A DNA stretch of 64,000 nt from Shewanella eurypsychrophilus. Its GTDB lineage: Bacteria > Pseudomonadota > Gammaproteobacteria > Enterobacterales > Shewanellaceae. The notes beneath the pieces were generated by a model. That model did no database searches and was not told the origin of the DNA. It saw only the letters and a list, made by a program, of their open reading frames with translations. The position numbers and the translations under genes are program-made. Location: assembly GCF_007004545.3 (NCBI RefSeq), contig NZ_CP045503.2, positions 273,501 to 337,500 of the forward strand. The letters run 5' to 3'. Positions 39,455 through 48,314 of this stretch are shown one piece after another; position 1 is the first letter of the stretch; each line of letters starts with the position of its first letter.

Positions 39455-39704
39455 AACCGCAGAGCGGCCAGGGGTGGCTTTACAGCGACCCACAGAAGTA
39501 GCTACATATTGGCCTGCTGCAAGCAATAAATATCAACGAAGCCATGCTTGCCTGATGACACCCAAATACCAAGCTAGCCAAATGAACCGACAACAGGTAC
39601 TTACTAACTTGTGAGCTGACAAGTAAATACGTTTTTGTTTACACGCGTGACAAGAATGGCCATAGATGATTGTCAGCTGGAAGTAGTCGGGTAATGAGCG
39701 GCAG

Positions 39705-40601
39705 TTAAATATAAACTTTGGGCAAAATTATCGGTTTTACGCCTCGCGCTGTCAGCTGACTTGCCAGTCTTTCGATATTATCCTTTGAACAGGTTTGCCA
39801 TGTTAATGCTTCTCCCGTTACACCGTGGTGTTGAAATGCATTGAGCTTGATCCGTGTCTCACAAGGAAGCTGAGTTAAGAAGCTTGCCAGCGCATCAATT
39901 TCAGATTCAAAATCAGTCACGCCAGGTATTTGTAATAATCGTACTTCATAGAGTTTATTGTGCTGACTTAGTAGTTTTAGAGACCTAAATACCTTGTGGT
40001 TATCACGACCCGTGATGTACCTATGGGTCTCCTGTTGCCAGGCTTTTAGATCTATCATTGCGCCATCTATATAGGGGAGAAGCTTTTGCCAGCCGAGTTC
40101 GCTTAGGCTGCCGTTACTATCGATCATGCAAGATAAGTGCTGCAGCTCATCACTGGTCTTGATGGCCTGAAATAGGGCACTAACGAAATGAAGCTGTAGT
40201 GATGCTTCACCGCCGGAAACGGTTATCCCCGAGATAAATGGATTCTGCTCGCGGATCACTTCCAGCAGCTGATCGACATTATATTTTCGAGTCTTAGGGC
40301 TGGATTGCCGAGGGCATACGGCTAAACAGGTGTCACACTCTGAGCATAAGTCGCTATTCCAGCGGATGGTATTTTTACCACCCGTTGATGTCATGATCAG
40401 GGCTTGAGTAGGACAGTGTTCAATGCAATCACCACAACTATCACACCTGTCTATTGTATGCGGATTGTGGCAGTTCTTGCAGTTGTAGTTGCAGCCTTGC
40501 AAAAAAATAACCAGCCGGCTTCCAGGCCCATCGACACAGGAGAAGTTGATAATCTGATTGACTGACGCCGTTTTACTTAGCGTAGACAGGCGATTGCTCA
40601 T
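39705..40601 (-). CDS. yjjW: Glycyl-radical enzyme activase YjjW
   Basis: Radical-SAM activating enzyme that would install the glycyl radical on YjjI. The 298 residues carry the radical-SAM cysteines CNYNCKNC (near residue 36), then two ferredoxin-type clusters CDSCGDCIEHCP and CSECDTCLAVCP, and the GGEA-type SVSGGEAS region. It overlaps yjjI by 29 bases, indicating co-expression. Confidence 0.92.
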   Translation of the reverse strand: MSNRLSTLSKTASVNQIINFSCVDGPGSRLVIFLQGCNYNCKNCHNPHTIDRCDSCGDCIEHCPTQALIMTSTGGKNTIRWNSDLCSECDTCLAVCPRQSSPKTRKYNVDQLLEVIREQNPFISGITVSGGEASLQLHFVSALFQAIKTSDELQHLSCMIDSNGSLSELGWQKLLPYIDGAMIDLKAWQQETHRYITGRDNHKVFRSLKLLSQHNKLYEVRLLQIPGVTDFESEIDALASFLTQLPCETRIKLNAFQHHGVTGEALTWQTCSKDNIERLASQLTARGVKPIILPKVYI

Positions 40602-42126
40602 GACTCGTGACTCTTGGTTTGCGATTTAAAATTCCGGTATTAGCGGCCGCTTCAGCACCTAAACCTGTGGTATTGGTACGGGAGCCTTGCTGCTTGAAGT
40701 TAGCTATATCGGATAATTTAATCATGTAGCCTGTGACTCGAACTAAATCGTTAGAGGCTACATTGGCGGTAAACTCACGGAAACCTAAGCTGAGTGCCCC
40801 TTTACAGAGTTGGTACATGGCTTCGGGATTAGACTTTACTGTCTCATCGATAGTTAAAATATCGCTGATCCCGGAAGTGTAATACTGGTGATGTGCGGCT
40901 AACGCTCGTATATGGGATATGGGATCGGGTTCGGTACCATAAGGGATCCGTACACCGGGAGTCACGTCAATATCTAAGCTGATCCCTCCTTGTGAATGCA
41001 GGAGAGCACGCCCATGGTAGCCATAGGTGACGGGAGTAGATTTTACTATGCTATCCAGCGCGGCAGAGATCCGATGGCCTAGGTCATTGGCGACCTTATT
41101 ATGACCGTAATGCTTACTCGGCTTCTCTGATGCCACTTCTGATAACTCTGGATTCCCCAGCAATATGTTTACCGCTTCTGCCATGCCGTAAATGCCGAAC
41201 ATAGGTGCAAACCTTTGCTCCTCAATTAACCCCTCTTTGACCAGAAAACTGTCGAAGAAGTGTGATTCTTGGTGGAGAAATTTGCTACGTGCTTCGATCA
41301 GTTCATAGGTTAGTTGGCAATAATGGGGCAAGGTCTGGCTAAAGAAACCCTCTATGTTGTCAGCTTTAAGTGCGACCTCTTTAAGATTAAGGCGGACTAA
41401 AGTATTGGCGCCACCTGCTAAAGGTAATGAGTTATAACAGCTTACAATTCCGAATCCCTGTTTGTCATAAGCATTTTTGTGTATGGGATAGTTGGCGATA
41501 TGCGGCTTGCTGCATTCGCAGATGTTACTCGCGGCGACCTGCAATAACGCATCCGGTGTAATATCTGGATCGTACATAAAGGTGAGGTTTGGCGCTATCT
41601 GCTTTAGCTCGGCATCGACCCTAAGAATCGTTCGACAGATGATATTGTCGCTTGGCCCTATGTTGACATGCATAAAGGCGTCGGGAAGCGTACGATCGAG
41701 CATGATCCAGAAGAGTTTTATTTTTCGGTAAATTAGCTCTTCATCTAGGCCATCAACGAAAGGCATCAGAATCTCATCAAGCTGACCCAGATAAACGGGG
41801 ATATTAGTCACCGAGGGAACGTGGTGATAGATGATGGTCAATGCGTTGAGTGCTTCATCGAGATCTTGAGCAGCTTGCAGTTCAAGGTAATCAGATCCTT
41901 GCTGCAAGAATTTAGCATAATCGGGTAAAACATAACGTGGTTTGAATGGCGCATTACCCTCAAACATATCACAGATGATACCTGTACTCTTGGCCTGAGT
42001 AACGGCTTCAGAAATTGAGAGGTAAGGTAAACTTGAATCGGCTTCTAATGCTAGATAATTCGATTTTTGCTTTGGAGACAGTCTTGAGTCTCTAACGATT
42101 AGTGCCAGTTTTTCCTGCAGGGTCAT
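40573..42126 (-). CDS. yjjI: Glycyl-radical enzyme YjjI
   Basis: A 517-residue glycyl-radical protein of unknown substrate (DUF3029). The C-terminal glycine loop is VRVTGYMIKL (near residue 472), matching the RVxGY pattern, and a likely thiyl cysteine lies in VSCYNSLPLAGG. It is shorter than pyruvate formate-lyase. It is followed by its activase yjjW. Oxygen-sensitive, so expected to work anaerobically. An upstream palindrome at 42237 may be its operator. Confidence 0.9.
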   Translation of the reverse strand: MTLQEKLALIVRDSRLSPKQKSNYLALEADSSLPYLSISEAVTQAKSTGIICDMFEGNAPFKPRYVLPDYAKFLQQGSDYLELQAAQDLDEALNALTIIYHHVPSVTNIPVYLGQLDEILMPFVDGLDEELIYRKIKLFWIMLDRTLPDAFMHVNIGPSDNIICRTILRVDAELKQIAPNLTFMYDPDITPDALLQVAASNICECSKPHIANYPIHKNAYDKQGFGIVSCYNSLPLAGGANTLVRLNLKEVALKADNIEGFFSQTLPHYCQLTYELIEARSKFLHQESHFFDSFLVKEGLIEEQRFAPMFGIYGMAEAVNILLGNPELSEVASEKPSKHYGHNKVANDLGHRISAALDSIVKSTPVTYGYHGRALLHSQGGISLDIDVTPGVRIPYGTEPDPISHIRALAAHHQYYTSGISDILTIDETVKSNPEAMYQLCKGALSLGFREFTANVASNDLVRVTGYMIKLSDIANFKQQGSRTNTTGLGAEAAANTGILNRKPRVTSHEQSPVYAK

Positions 42127-42236
42127 GGTGTGATATCCACTTATAAAACATGGTTATTAATCTACCTCGTACTAACTATTATCTAAAGTGAAAAACAGTG
42201 AGGTTAATATTTCCAAAGAGTAAATCCGTGGGTGGC

Positions 42237-42260
42237 ATTCACACTTAATCAAGTGTGAAT
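42237..42260. promoter_or_regulatory. 10-bp palindrome upstream of yjjI
   Basis: ATTCACACTT and AAGTGTGAAT separated by AATC, centred about 120 bases before yjjI. There is no T-run on either side. It could be an operator. The TCACA/TGTGA halves are in the opposite order to a CRP site. Confidence 0.5.
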
Positions 42261-42370
42261 ACTGGTTTATCTATTCGCAGTTTGCTTGGTTTGCTTTGAA
42301 GTTGTCCTGGTGATGAGGTTTAGTACTTAGATTTAGCACTTAGATTTACTGCTTAGATGTAGTGAGCGAA

Positions 42371-42399
42371 ACAGCCATACCCATGAAAGGTATGGCTGT
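42371..42399. repeat. 11-bp inverted repeat after exaC
   Basis: ACAGCCATACC and GGTATGGCTGT separated by seven bases, about 32 bases past the aldehyde dehydrogenase stop. It probably ends or stabilises that transcript, although no proper T-run follows on the minus strand. Confidence 0.55.
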
Positions 42400-42430
42400 G
42401 GATGTGCTACTTTTTAATTTTTACCGATTG

Positions 42431-43951
42431 TTAGAAAAATCCTAGTGGATTAACATCATAACTTATCAATAAATTCTTGGTATTTTGGTAATGATCTAGC
42501 ATCATCTTGTGAGTTTCACGTCCGATACCCGAACGCTTATAACCACCGAATGCCGCGTGAGCTGGATAGGCGTGATAACAGTTAATCCACACGCGTCCGG
42601 CTTGAATGCCACGTCCCATGCGCTGCGCCTTGTTCATATCGCGAGTCCATACTCCAGCGCCTAAGCCGTACTCGGTATCATTGGCGATAGCCAAGGCTTC
42701 GGCTTCATCTTTAAAGGTGGTCACTGAGATAACCGGGCCAAAAATCTCCTCCTGAAAGATACGCATATCGTTAGTGCCTTTGAGGATCGTGGGTTCGATA
42801 TAGAAGCCACTACTCTGGTCTCCTTCGAGCGTGCACATATTGCCGCCCAGTAACAGCTCAGCACCTTCCTCCTTGCCTATTGCCAAGTAACTTAAAATTT
42901 TATCAAACTGTTCCTTAGAAGCTTGGGCGCCAACTTGAGTATCGGTATCGAGTGGATCACCTTGCTTGATGGTCTTAGCACGCTCAATCACCTTAGCGAT
43001 AAACTTGTCATAGATAGACTCATCGATAAGTACTCTCGATGGACAGGTACACACTTCGCCTTGGTTGAAGAAGGCGAGCAACATGCCCTCGATGGCCTTG
43101 TCTAGATACTCATCTTCGTGATCCATCACATCGGCGAAGAATACATTAGGGGACTTACCGCCTAGTTCCACCGTCGAGGGGATCAGTGACTCTGCAGCAC
43201 ACTTGAGAATATGTTGACCAATATTTGTCGAGCCGGTGAAGGCCAGTTTGGCAATACGTTTGCTGGTGGCCAGAGCCTGTCCAGCTTCGGTGCCAAAACC
43301 ATTGACGATATTGAGGGTTCCCGCGGGCAGCAAATCGCTTATCAGCTCGATGAGTACCAGAATAGATACCGGAGTCTGCTCAGCAGGTTTAAGGACGATA
43401 CAATTACCCGCTGCTAGTGCTGGGGCGACTTTCCAAGCCGCCATCAACATGGGAAAGTTCCATGGAATTATCTGACCGACGACACCTAATGGCTCCGGGA
43501 AATGATAGCTGACGGTATTGGCATCGATATCGGCGGCGCTGCCTTCCTGGGCGCGGATGCAACCGGCAAAATAACGAAAGTGATCGACAACTAAGGGCAG
43601 ATCGGCGGCGAGAGTCTCACGTACCGCCTTACCATTTTCCCACGTTTCGGCGATGGCTAGGTATTCGATATTTTGTTCGATACGGTCGGCAATTTTTAGT
43701 AAGAGGTTAGAACGTTCTGTGACGGAGGTTTTTCCCCAGGATTCTCTGGCCTCGTGTGCCGCATCGAGTGCCAGTTCGATATCTCTCTCGTCTGAGCGAG
43801 CCACCTGACAGAACACCTTGCCATTAATCGGTGAGCTATTTTGGAAGTATTTGCCGCCGACTGGGGCTACCCATTCTCCGCCGATATAGTTGTCATACTT
43901 GTTTTTGAAATTTATCTTGGCGCCGTCGCTTCCAGGTTGTGCGTAGTTCAT
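42431..43951 (-). CDS. NAD-dependent aldehyde dehydrogenase, ExaC/AldB type
   Basis: A 506-residue aldehyde dehydrogenase. GSTNIGQ is the cofactor glycine motif, [10 protein letters not shown] holds the general-base Glu, and [13 protein letters not shown] holds the catalytic Cys. It closely resembles ExaC/AldB acetaldehyde dehydrogenases, which are often driven by sigma-54 activators of the AcoR type. Such an activator is encoded divergently, about 300 bases away. Confidence 0.9.
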   Translation of the reverse strand: MNYAQPGSDGAKINFKNKYDNYIGGEWVAPVGGKYFQNSSPINGKVFCQVARSDERDIELALDAAHEARESWGKTSVTERSNLLLKIADRIEQNIEYLAIAETWENGKAVRETLAADLPLVVDHFRYFAGCIRAQEGSAADIDANTVSYHFPEPLGVVGQIIPWNFPMLMAAWKVAPALAAGNCIVLKPAEQTPVSILVLIELISDLLPAGTLNIVNGFGTEAGQALATSKRIAKLAFTGSTNIGQHILKCAAESLIPSTVELGGKSPNVFFADVMDHEDEYLDKAIEGMLLAFFNQGEVCTCPSRVLIDESIYDKFIAKVIERAKTIKQGDPLDTDTQVGAQASKEQFDKILSYLAIGKEEGAELLLGGNMCTLEGDQSSGFYIEPTILKGTNDMRIFQEEIFGPVISVTTFKDEAEALAIANDTEYGLGAGVWTRDMNKAQRMGRGIQAGRVWINCYHAYPAHAAFGGYKRSGIGRETHKMMLDHYQNTKNLLISYDVNPLGFF

Positions 43952-44250
43952 GCTATTTGTCCTTTAATTTGTCTTGTTAGATCGCTGTTGCTAAATAGAT
44001 AGCCGATACTTGTGGTGTATCTTGTTGTTTTAAAATGCAAAGGATTTTCTCTGCTTATGTGAGCTTTCTAGAGGGATATCGCAAACATCGGGCCAAGCTG
44101 GCAGGAGTTGTGATATTTGTGAGGTAACAGTATGATGAAAAACTAATTTTTGATGTCTTAATGTGCGAAAACCAGAGAGGCGTTGCACTGGAAGCCTTGC
44201 GCACTGTGACATAAGAGCACACTGTAAGTGTGCCAAAATGGAACACTGCT

Positions 44251-46041
44251 ATGACACTAAAGCTCAGCACTCAGCAATTAAATATGCAGCATTGGTTATC
44301 TGATTCTTGGCTTCGTAGTCAGGGAGCGGGTTTATCTGAGGCTAGCAACCCTGAAGAGATGAGATTAGATCGCGGCGCGTTGGAAGATCGTCATTTCCAT
44401 CATAAACAGCTCATCGAGCTGGTTCAAAAGCATGCACTTCCTCTTTTTAGTCAACTTATGTCGCACACCAAGAGTCGATTGATCTTGTCTGATAGCGAAG
44501 GTTATGTGCTTTGCCATTGGGGGGTGAGTCAGTATTCGGACAAATTAGCTAACGTTGCCTTAGATGTTGGTGTCAACTGGCAAGAGCAACACAAAGGCAC
44601 TAATGCCATTGGAACAGCACTAACGGCACAGCAAACGATCTCTGTGGTAGGTGAGCAGCACTTTATCAAGCAACATAGATTTATGAGCTGCACTGCCAGC
44701 CCAATCTTCTCGCCTTCTGGTGAATTGATAGCCGCTATCGATATAACCACTGAGCAGCAAAAACACACTCAACAGACCTTACTTTTAGTATCTAGTTTGG
44801 CACAGCAAGTTGAAACTGCTCTACTCTGTCATCTGCCACATAGTCACTACCGTATAGACTTGGCCGAGGAGGCTTCCTTGATACATTCAGGTTGGCAGGG
44901 GATCGTTATTGCAGACAGTGAAGGTAAGATCTTGGGCACCAATTCTATGGCGAAGAAACTGCTGCATGCGCCAAGCTTAGGCGAGGATATTGGGCGCTAC
45001 ATAGGTAACAAGTGGTCAGAAAATGATGCTATATCTCAACATAGAGAACTGCATTTAAAAACCCAAGCGATTAAGCCAACTAAACCTCAGGTATTGGGGC
45101 ATCAAGTCGCGGTGCGCTTTAAAGACCCTAAATTGGAGCGTGCATGGCAGCAAGCAAACAAGGTGGTGAGCAGATGTATTCCGCTACTGGTATTGGGTGA
45201 GACAGGGGTAGGGAAAGAGCAATTCGTGACTAAGTTGCATAGTCAAAGCCAGCGTCGAAACCAGTCGCTAGTAGCGGTCAATTGCGCCGCCTTACCTGCA
45301 GATTTAGTTGAATCTGAATTGTTCGGTTATCAGGCGGGTGCCTTTACCGGGGCGAATCGAAATGGCTATCTAGGAAAAATTCGTCAAGCTGATGGTGGCT
45401 TTTTGTTCTTGGATGAAATCGGTGAGATGCCCCTGGCAACGCAAAGTCGTCTGTTGCGAGTATTACAGGAGAAAGAGGTGACTCCTGTTGGCAGTAACCG
45501 TTCTTATAAGGTGGATATTCAGATTGTTGCTGCAACTCATACTGATCTGCAACAGCAGGTCGATAATGGCCAGTTTAGGCTGGATCTATTTTATCGGCTC
45601 AATGGCTTACAAGTGACCCTGCCGCCCTTAAGGTTGCGTAGTGATATTGAGCGGATTATTCATAAATTGCATAGAAAATATCGAGTCAGAGAGCAGTGCA
45701 TCTCAAGGCCACTTCTGGAGAAGTTGTTGGCCTACCAATGGCCTGGAAACTTACGTGAGTTGGATAACTTAATGCAGGTGGTATGTTTACTATCCGAAGG
45801 GGAGGCTGAGATTAGCTGGCAACACTTACCAGACCATTTACAGCAAACATTGGCTCAAGAACCAGTAGATCTCGTATGCGATACAGATCTAGAAGGTCGT
45901 GAATTAGAGAATGTGGTTAATAGCAATATCATTGCCTCCTATGCGCAGTTTCAGGGGAATGTGACTCAATGTGCTAAGCATTTGGGCGTCAGTCGCAATA
46001 CCCTTTATCGCAAGCTAAAAGTATTAGGCATTAAGAGTTAA
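44251..46041 (+). CDS. Sigma-54-dependent activator, AcoR-like
   Basis: A protein of about 596 residues with an N-terminal GAF-type sensor (NVALDVGVNWQEQHKGTNAI), a PAS-like stretch, a AAA+ domain with Walker A GETGVGKEQF, the sigma-54 contact loop GAFTGA and Walker B GGFLFLDEIGEMP, and a Fis-type C-terminus (HLGVSRNTLYRKLKVLG). I prefer the ATG at 44251 to a GTG at 44230. It is probably the activator of the divergent aldehyde dehydrogenase gene. Confidence 0.88.
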   Translation: MTLKLSTQQLNMQHWLSDSWLRSQGAGLSEASNPEEMRLDRGALEDRHFHHKQLIELVQKHALPLFSQLMSHTKSRLILSDSEGYVLCHWGVSQYSDKLANVALDVGVNWQEQHKGTNAIGTALTAQQTISVVGEQHFIKQHRFMSCTASPIFSPSGELIAAIDITTEQQKHTQQTLLLVSSLAQQVETALLCHLPHSHYRIDLAEEASLIHSGWQGIVIADSEGKILGTNSMAKKLLHAPSLGEDIGRYIGNKWSENDAISQHRELHLKTQAIKPTKPQVLGHQVAVRFKDPKLERAWQQANKVVSRCIPLLVLGETGVGKEQFVTKLHSQSQRRNQSLVAVNCAALPADLVESELFGYQAGAFTGANRNGYLGKIRQADGGFLFLDEIGEMPLATQSRLLRVLQEKEVTPVGSNRSYKVDIQIVAATHTDLQQQVDNGQFRLDLFYRLNGLQVTLPPLRLRSDIERIIHKLHRKYRVREQCISRPLLEKLLAYQWPGNLRELDNLMQVVCLLSEGEAEISWQHLPDHLQQTLAQEPVDLVCDTDLEGRELENVVNSNIIASYAQFQGNVTQCAKHLGVSRNTLYRKLKVLGIKS

Positions 46042-46164
46042 GTGATCGCTAATAGAGTTTATTGATTACCTTAATCGATTTAGATTTCTTCTTTTAATTC
46101 GTTTTTCGAATATACTGTTTGCAGGCAGAAAAGAGCTTTAGATAATGCATATGGAGGAACTGAT

Positions 46165-47673
46165 ATGCATGTTTCCAAGAGCCTTTTATTTATATCTATG
46201 GGTTTGACGCTTAGCGTACAAGCCGAGACTATCACTCGTGATAACGGCGCAGCCGTTGGTGATAATCAAAACTCAATTACAGCTGGTAGTAATGGCAGTG
46301 TGTTGTTGCAGGATGTTCAGTTAATACAAAAACTGCAACGATTTGCTCGTGAACGTATTCCTGAGCGTGTGGTACATCCACGTGGCGCCGGAGCACATGG
46401 CGAATTTGTTGCCAGTGGTGATTTCAGTGAACTGACTCGTGCGACTCCCTTTGCGCAAAAAGGCAAGGTGACACCTGTATTCGTGCGTTTCTCCTCAGTT
46501 ATTCATTCGAAAGGATCTCCTGAAACCTTAAGAGATCCACGAGGCTTTGCGACAAAATTTTATACTGATGAGGGTAATTGGGATCTGGTAGGTAATAATC
46601 TGCCTGTGTTCTTCATTCGAGATGCAATCAAGTTCCCGGATATGGTTCACTCACTCAAGCCATCTCCAGTGACCAATATTCAAGATCCGAACCGCTTCTT
46701 TGATTTCTTTAGCCACGAAGCAGGTTCGACCCATATGTTGACCTGGGTTTATACCAATTTAGGCACGCCGAAAAGCTATCGTGAGATGGATGGCTGGGGC
46801 GTTCATGCCTATAAATGGGTAACCGAAGACAATAAAGTCAATTACGTTAAATTTCACTGGCAGAGTCAGCAAGGTGTAAAAGGCTTGCGACCTGAAGAAG
46901 TTGCTGAAGTACAAGGTAAAAACTTTAACCATATGACAGATGACCTCTATCGAGAGATAGGCCAAGGCAATTTTCCTAAGTGGGATCTGTATGTGAAAGT
47001 GTTATCACCAAAGCAGCTAGGTGACTTTGATTACAACCCGTTAGATGCGACTAAGATGTGGCTGGATATCCCCGAGACTAAGGTGGGCACCATGACGCTA
47101 AATAGAATGCCGGATAATTTCTTTCTGGAAACTGAACAAGCTGCATTTTCACCTGCAAACTTGATTGCCGGAATCGAGCCATCGGAAGATCGCTTACTTC
47201 AGGGGAGAATATTCTCTTATGCCGATACCCAGATGTATCGTCTAGGGGCTAATCATTCCATGCTGCCTATCAACAGAGCAAAGACTAAGGTGATAAATCA
47301 CAATCAGGAAGGCGCTGCAAACTACGGTAATACTCGTTCCGATATCAATTATCAACCGAGTGCACACTTAGATTTAGCCGAAGATGAGCAGTATAAGGCG
47401 GTAAACACTCAGCTGACTGGATACGTTCAGCAGAAGGCCATGACTAAACAGGATAACTTCTCCCAAGCTGGTGTGCTTTACCGTAGCCTGAGTAAGCAAG
47501 ATAAAACAGATTTGATCACTAACCTGGCTGGTGACTTAGGCAAGGTCAGTGACATTAACGTGAAGACACAGATGCTAAGTCATTTCTATCGCGCCGATAA
47601 AGAGTTCGGTCAAAGACTAACTAAAGCTGTAGACGGTAACCTTAGTGATGTGAAGCAAAGCGCCAAGATGTAG
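46165..47673 (+). CDS. katB: Periplasmic catalase, KatB-type clade
   Basis: A 502-residue heme catalase with a signal peptide ending VQAE, so it acts in the periplasm. The distal His is in RVVHPRGAGAHGEF, the Asn in GNNLPVFFIRD, and the proximal heme Tyr in FSYADTQMYRLGANH. A short palindrome ATTCGTTTTTCGAAT lies at about 46097 in the promoter region. The ankyrin gene that follows recalls katB-ankB of Pseudomonas. Confidence 0.93.
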   Translation: MHVSKSLLFISMGLTLSVQAETITRDNGAAVGDNQNSITAGSNGSVLLQDVQLIQKLQRFARERIPERVVHPRGAGAHGEFVASGDFSELTRATPFAQKGKVTPVFVRFSSVIHSKGSPETLRDPRGFATKFYTDEGNWDLVGNNLPVFFIRDAIKFPDMVHSLKPSPVTNIQDPNRFFDFFSHEAGSTHMLTWVYTNLGTPKSYREMDGWGVHAYKWVTEDNKVNYVKFHWQSQQGVKGLRPEEVAEVQGKNFNHMTDDLYREIGQGNFPKWDLYVKVLSPKQLGDFDYNPLDATKMWLDIPETKVGTMTLNRMPDNFFLETEQAAFSPANLIAGIEPSEDRLLQGRIFSYADTQMYRLGANHSMLPINRAKTKVINHNQEGAANYGNTRSDINYQPSAHLDLAEDEQYKAVNTQLTGYVQQKAMTKQDNFSQAGVLYRSLSKQDKTDLITNLAGDLGKVSDINVKTQMLSHFYRADKEFGQRLTKAVDGNLSDVKQSAKM

Positions 47674-47711
47674 CCATGACCTAGTTTGAATTAAGCTGTT
47701 ATCGATTAAGT

Positions 47712-47776
47712 CCCGCAAGACGTATATTAAGCTCTTTTCTGCCCTGTTTAGAGAGTGCGTCTTGCGGGCATTTTTT
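47712..47776 (+). terminator. Hairpin between the catalase and ankyrin genes
   Basis: CCCGCAAGACG / CGTCTTGCGGG stem of 11 bp around a 35-base loop, followed by TTTTTT. It may end most catalase transcripts and let only some reach the ankyrin gene. Confidence 0.8.
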
Positions 47777-47807
47777 AAGAAATACAACAGTTAGTAAGGA
47801 AAGATAG

Positions 47808-48302
47808 ATGAGACTCTACTTCATTTTAATTTCATTTTTCATCGTGGGACTGAGTCATTCTTTCCCAGTAAAAGCCAATGTACTTGATGAAAGCCAAGCA
47901 CAAAATGCACCAGCCTATGAGAGCAAGGTCGATGAGCTGACAAGTTATTTCTTTGCTGCCGCGAGATTGGGAGATATTGAAGTATTGGCAGCCTTTCTCG
48001 ATGGAGGATTTCCGATAGATCACCCTAACCAAAAGAGCTACACCGCCCTGATGGTCGCAGCCTATGCGGGACAGCAAGAAGCTACTGAACTGTTATTGCA
48101 AAAAGGGGCCGATGCCTGCATTCAGGATAAGCGAGGCAACACCGCCATCATGGGAGCCATGATTAAGGCTGAGTTTCGTATTGTCCGCACCCTGTACACT
48201 CACAAATGTGATGTGGCACTAACCAATAAGTCGGGGATGACACTGGAAGAGTTTGCTTTATATTGGGGGCAGGAACATCATTTAATCAGAACTGATAAGT
48301 AA
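47808..48302 (+). CDS. Periplasmic ankyrin-repeat protein (AnkB-like)
   Basis: A 164-residue protein with a signal peptide (GLSHSFPVKA) and about three ankyrin repeats, the clearest being KSYTALMVAAYAGQQEATEL and KRGNTAIMGAMIKAEF. In Pseudomonas an ankyrin protein encoded after katB is needed for full periplasmic catalase activity, and the same order here suggests the same job. A ribosome site TAAGGAAAG precedes the ATG. Confidence 0.87.
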   Translation: MRLYFILISFFIVGLSHSFPVKANVLDESQAQNAPAYESKVDELTSYFFAAARLGDIEVLAAFLDGGFPIDHPNQKSYTALMVAAYAGQQEATELLLQKGADACIQDKRGNTAIMGAMIKAEFRIVRTLYTHKCDVALTNKSGMTLEEFALYWGQEHHLIRTDK

Positions 48303-48314
48303 TGTTTTGCTGGC

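Larger units (their letters stand above)
42127..42430. other. Gap between exaC and yjjI
   Basis: A 304-base region with no gene. It holds two perfect inverted repeats (42237-42260 and 42371-42399), described separately. Confidence 0.8.

Noticed and set aside
43952..44250. A sigma-54 (-24/-12) promoter for the aldehyde dehydrogenase gene
   Set aside because: I found GG and GC elements but none with the exact ten-base spacing; TGGCAC near 44231 on the minus strand lacks the -12 partner.
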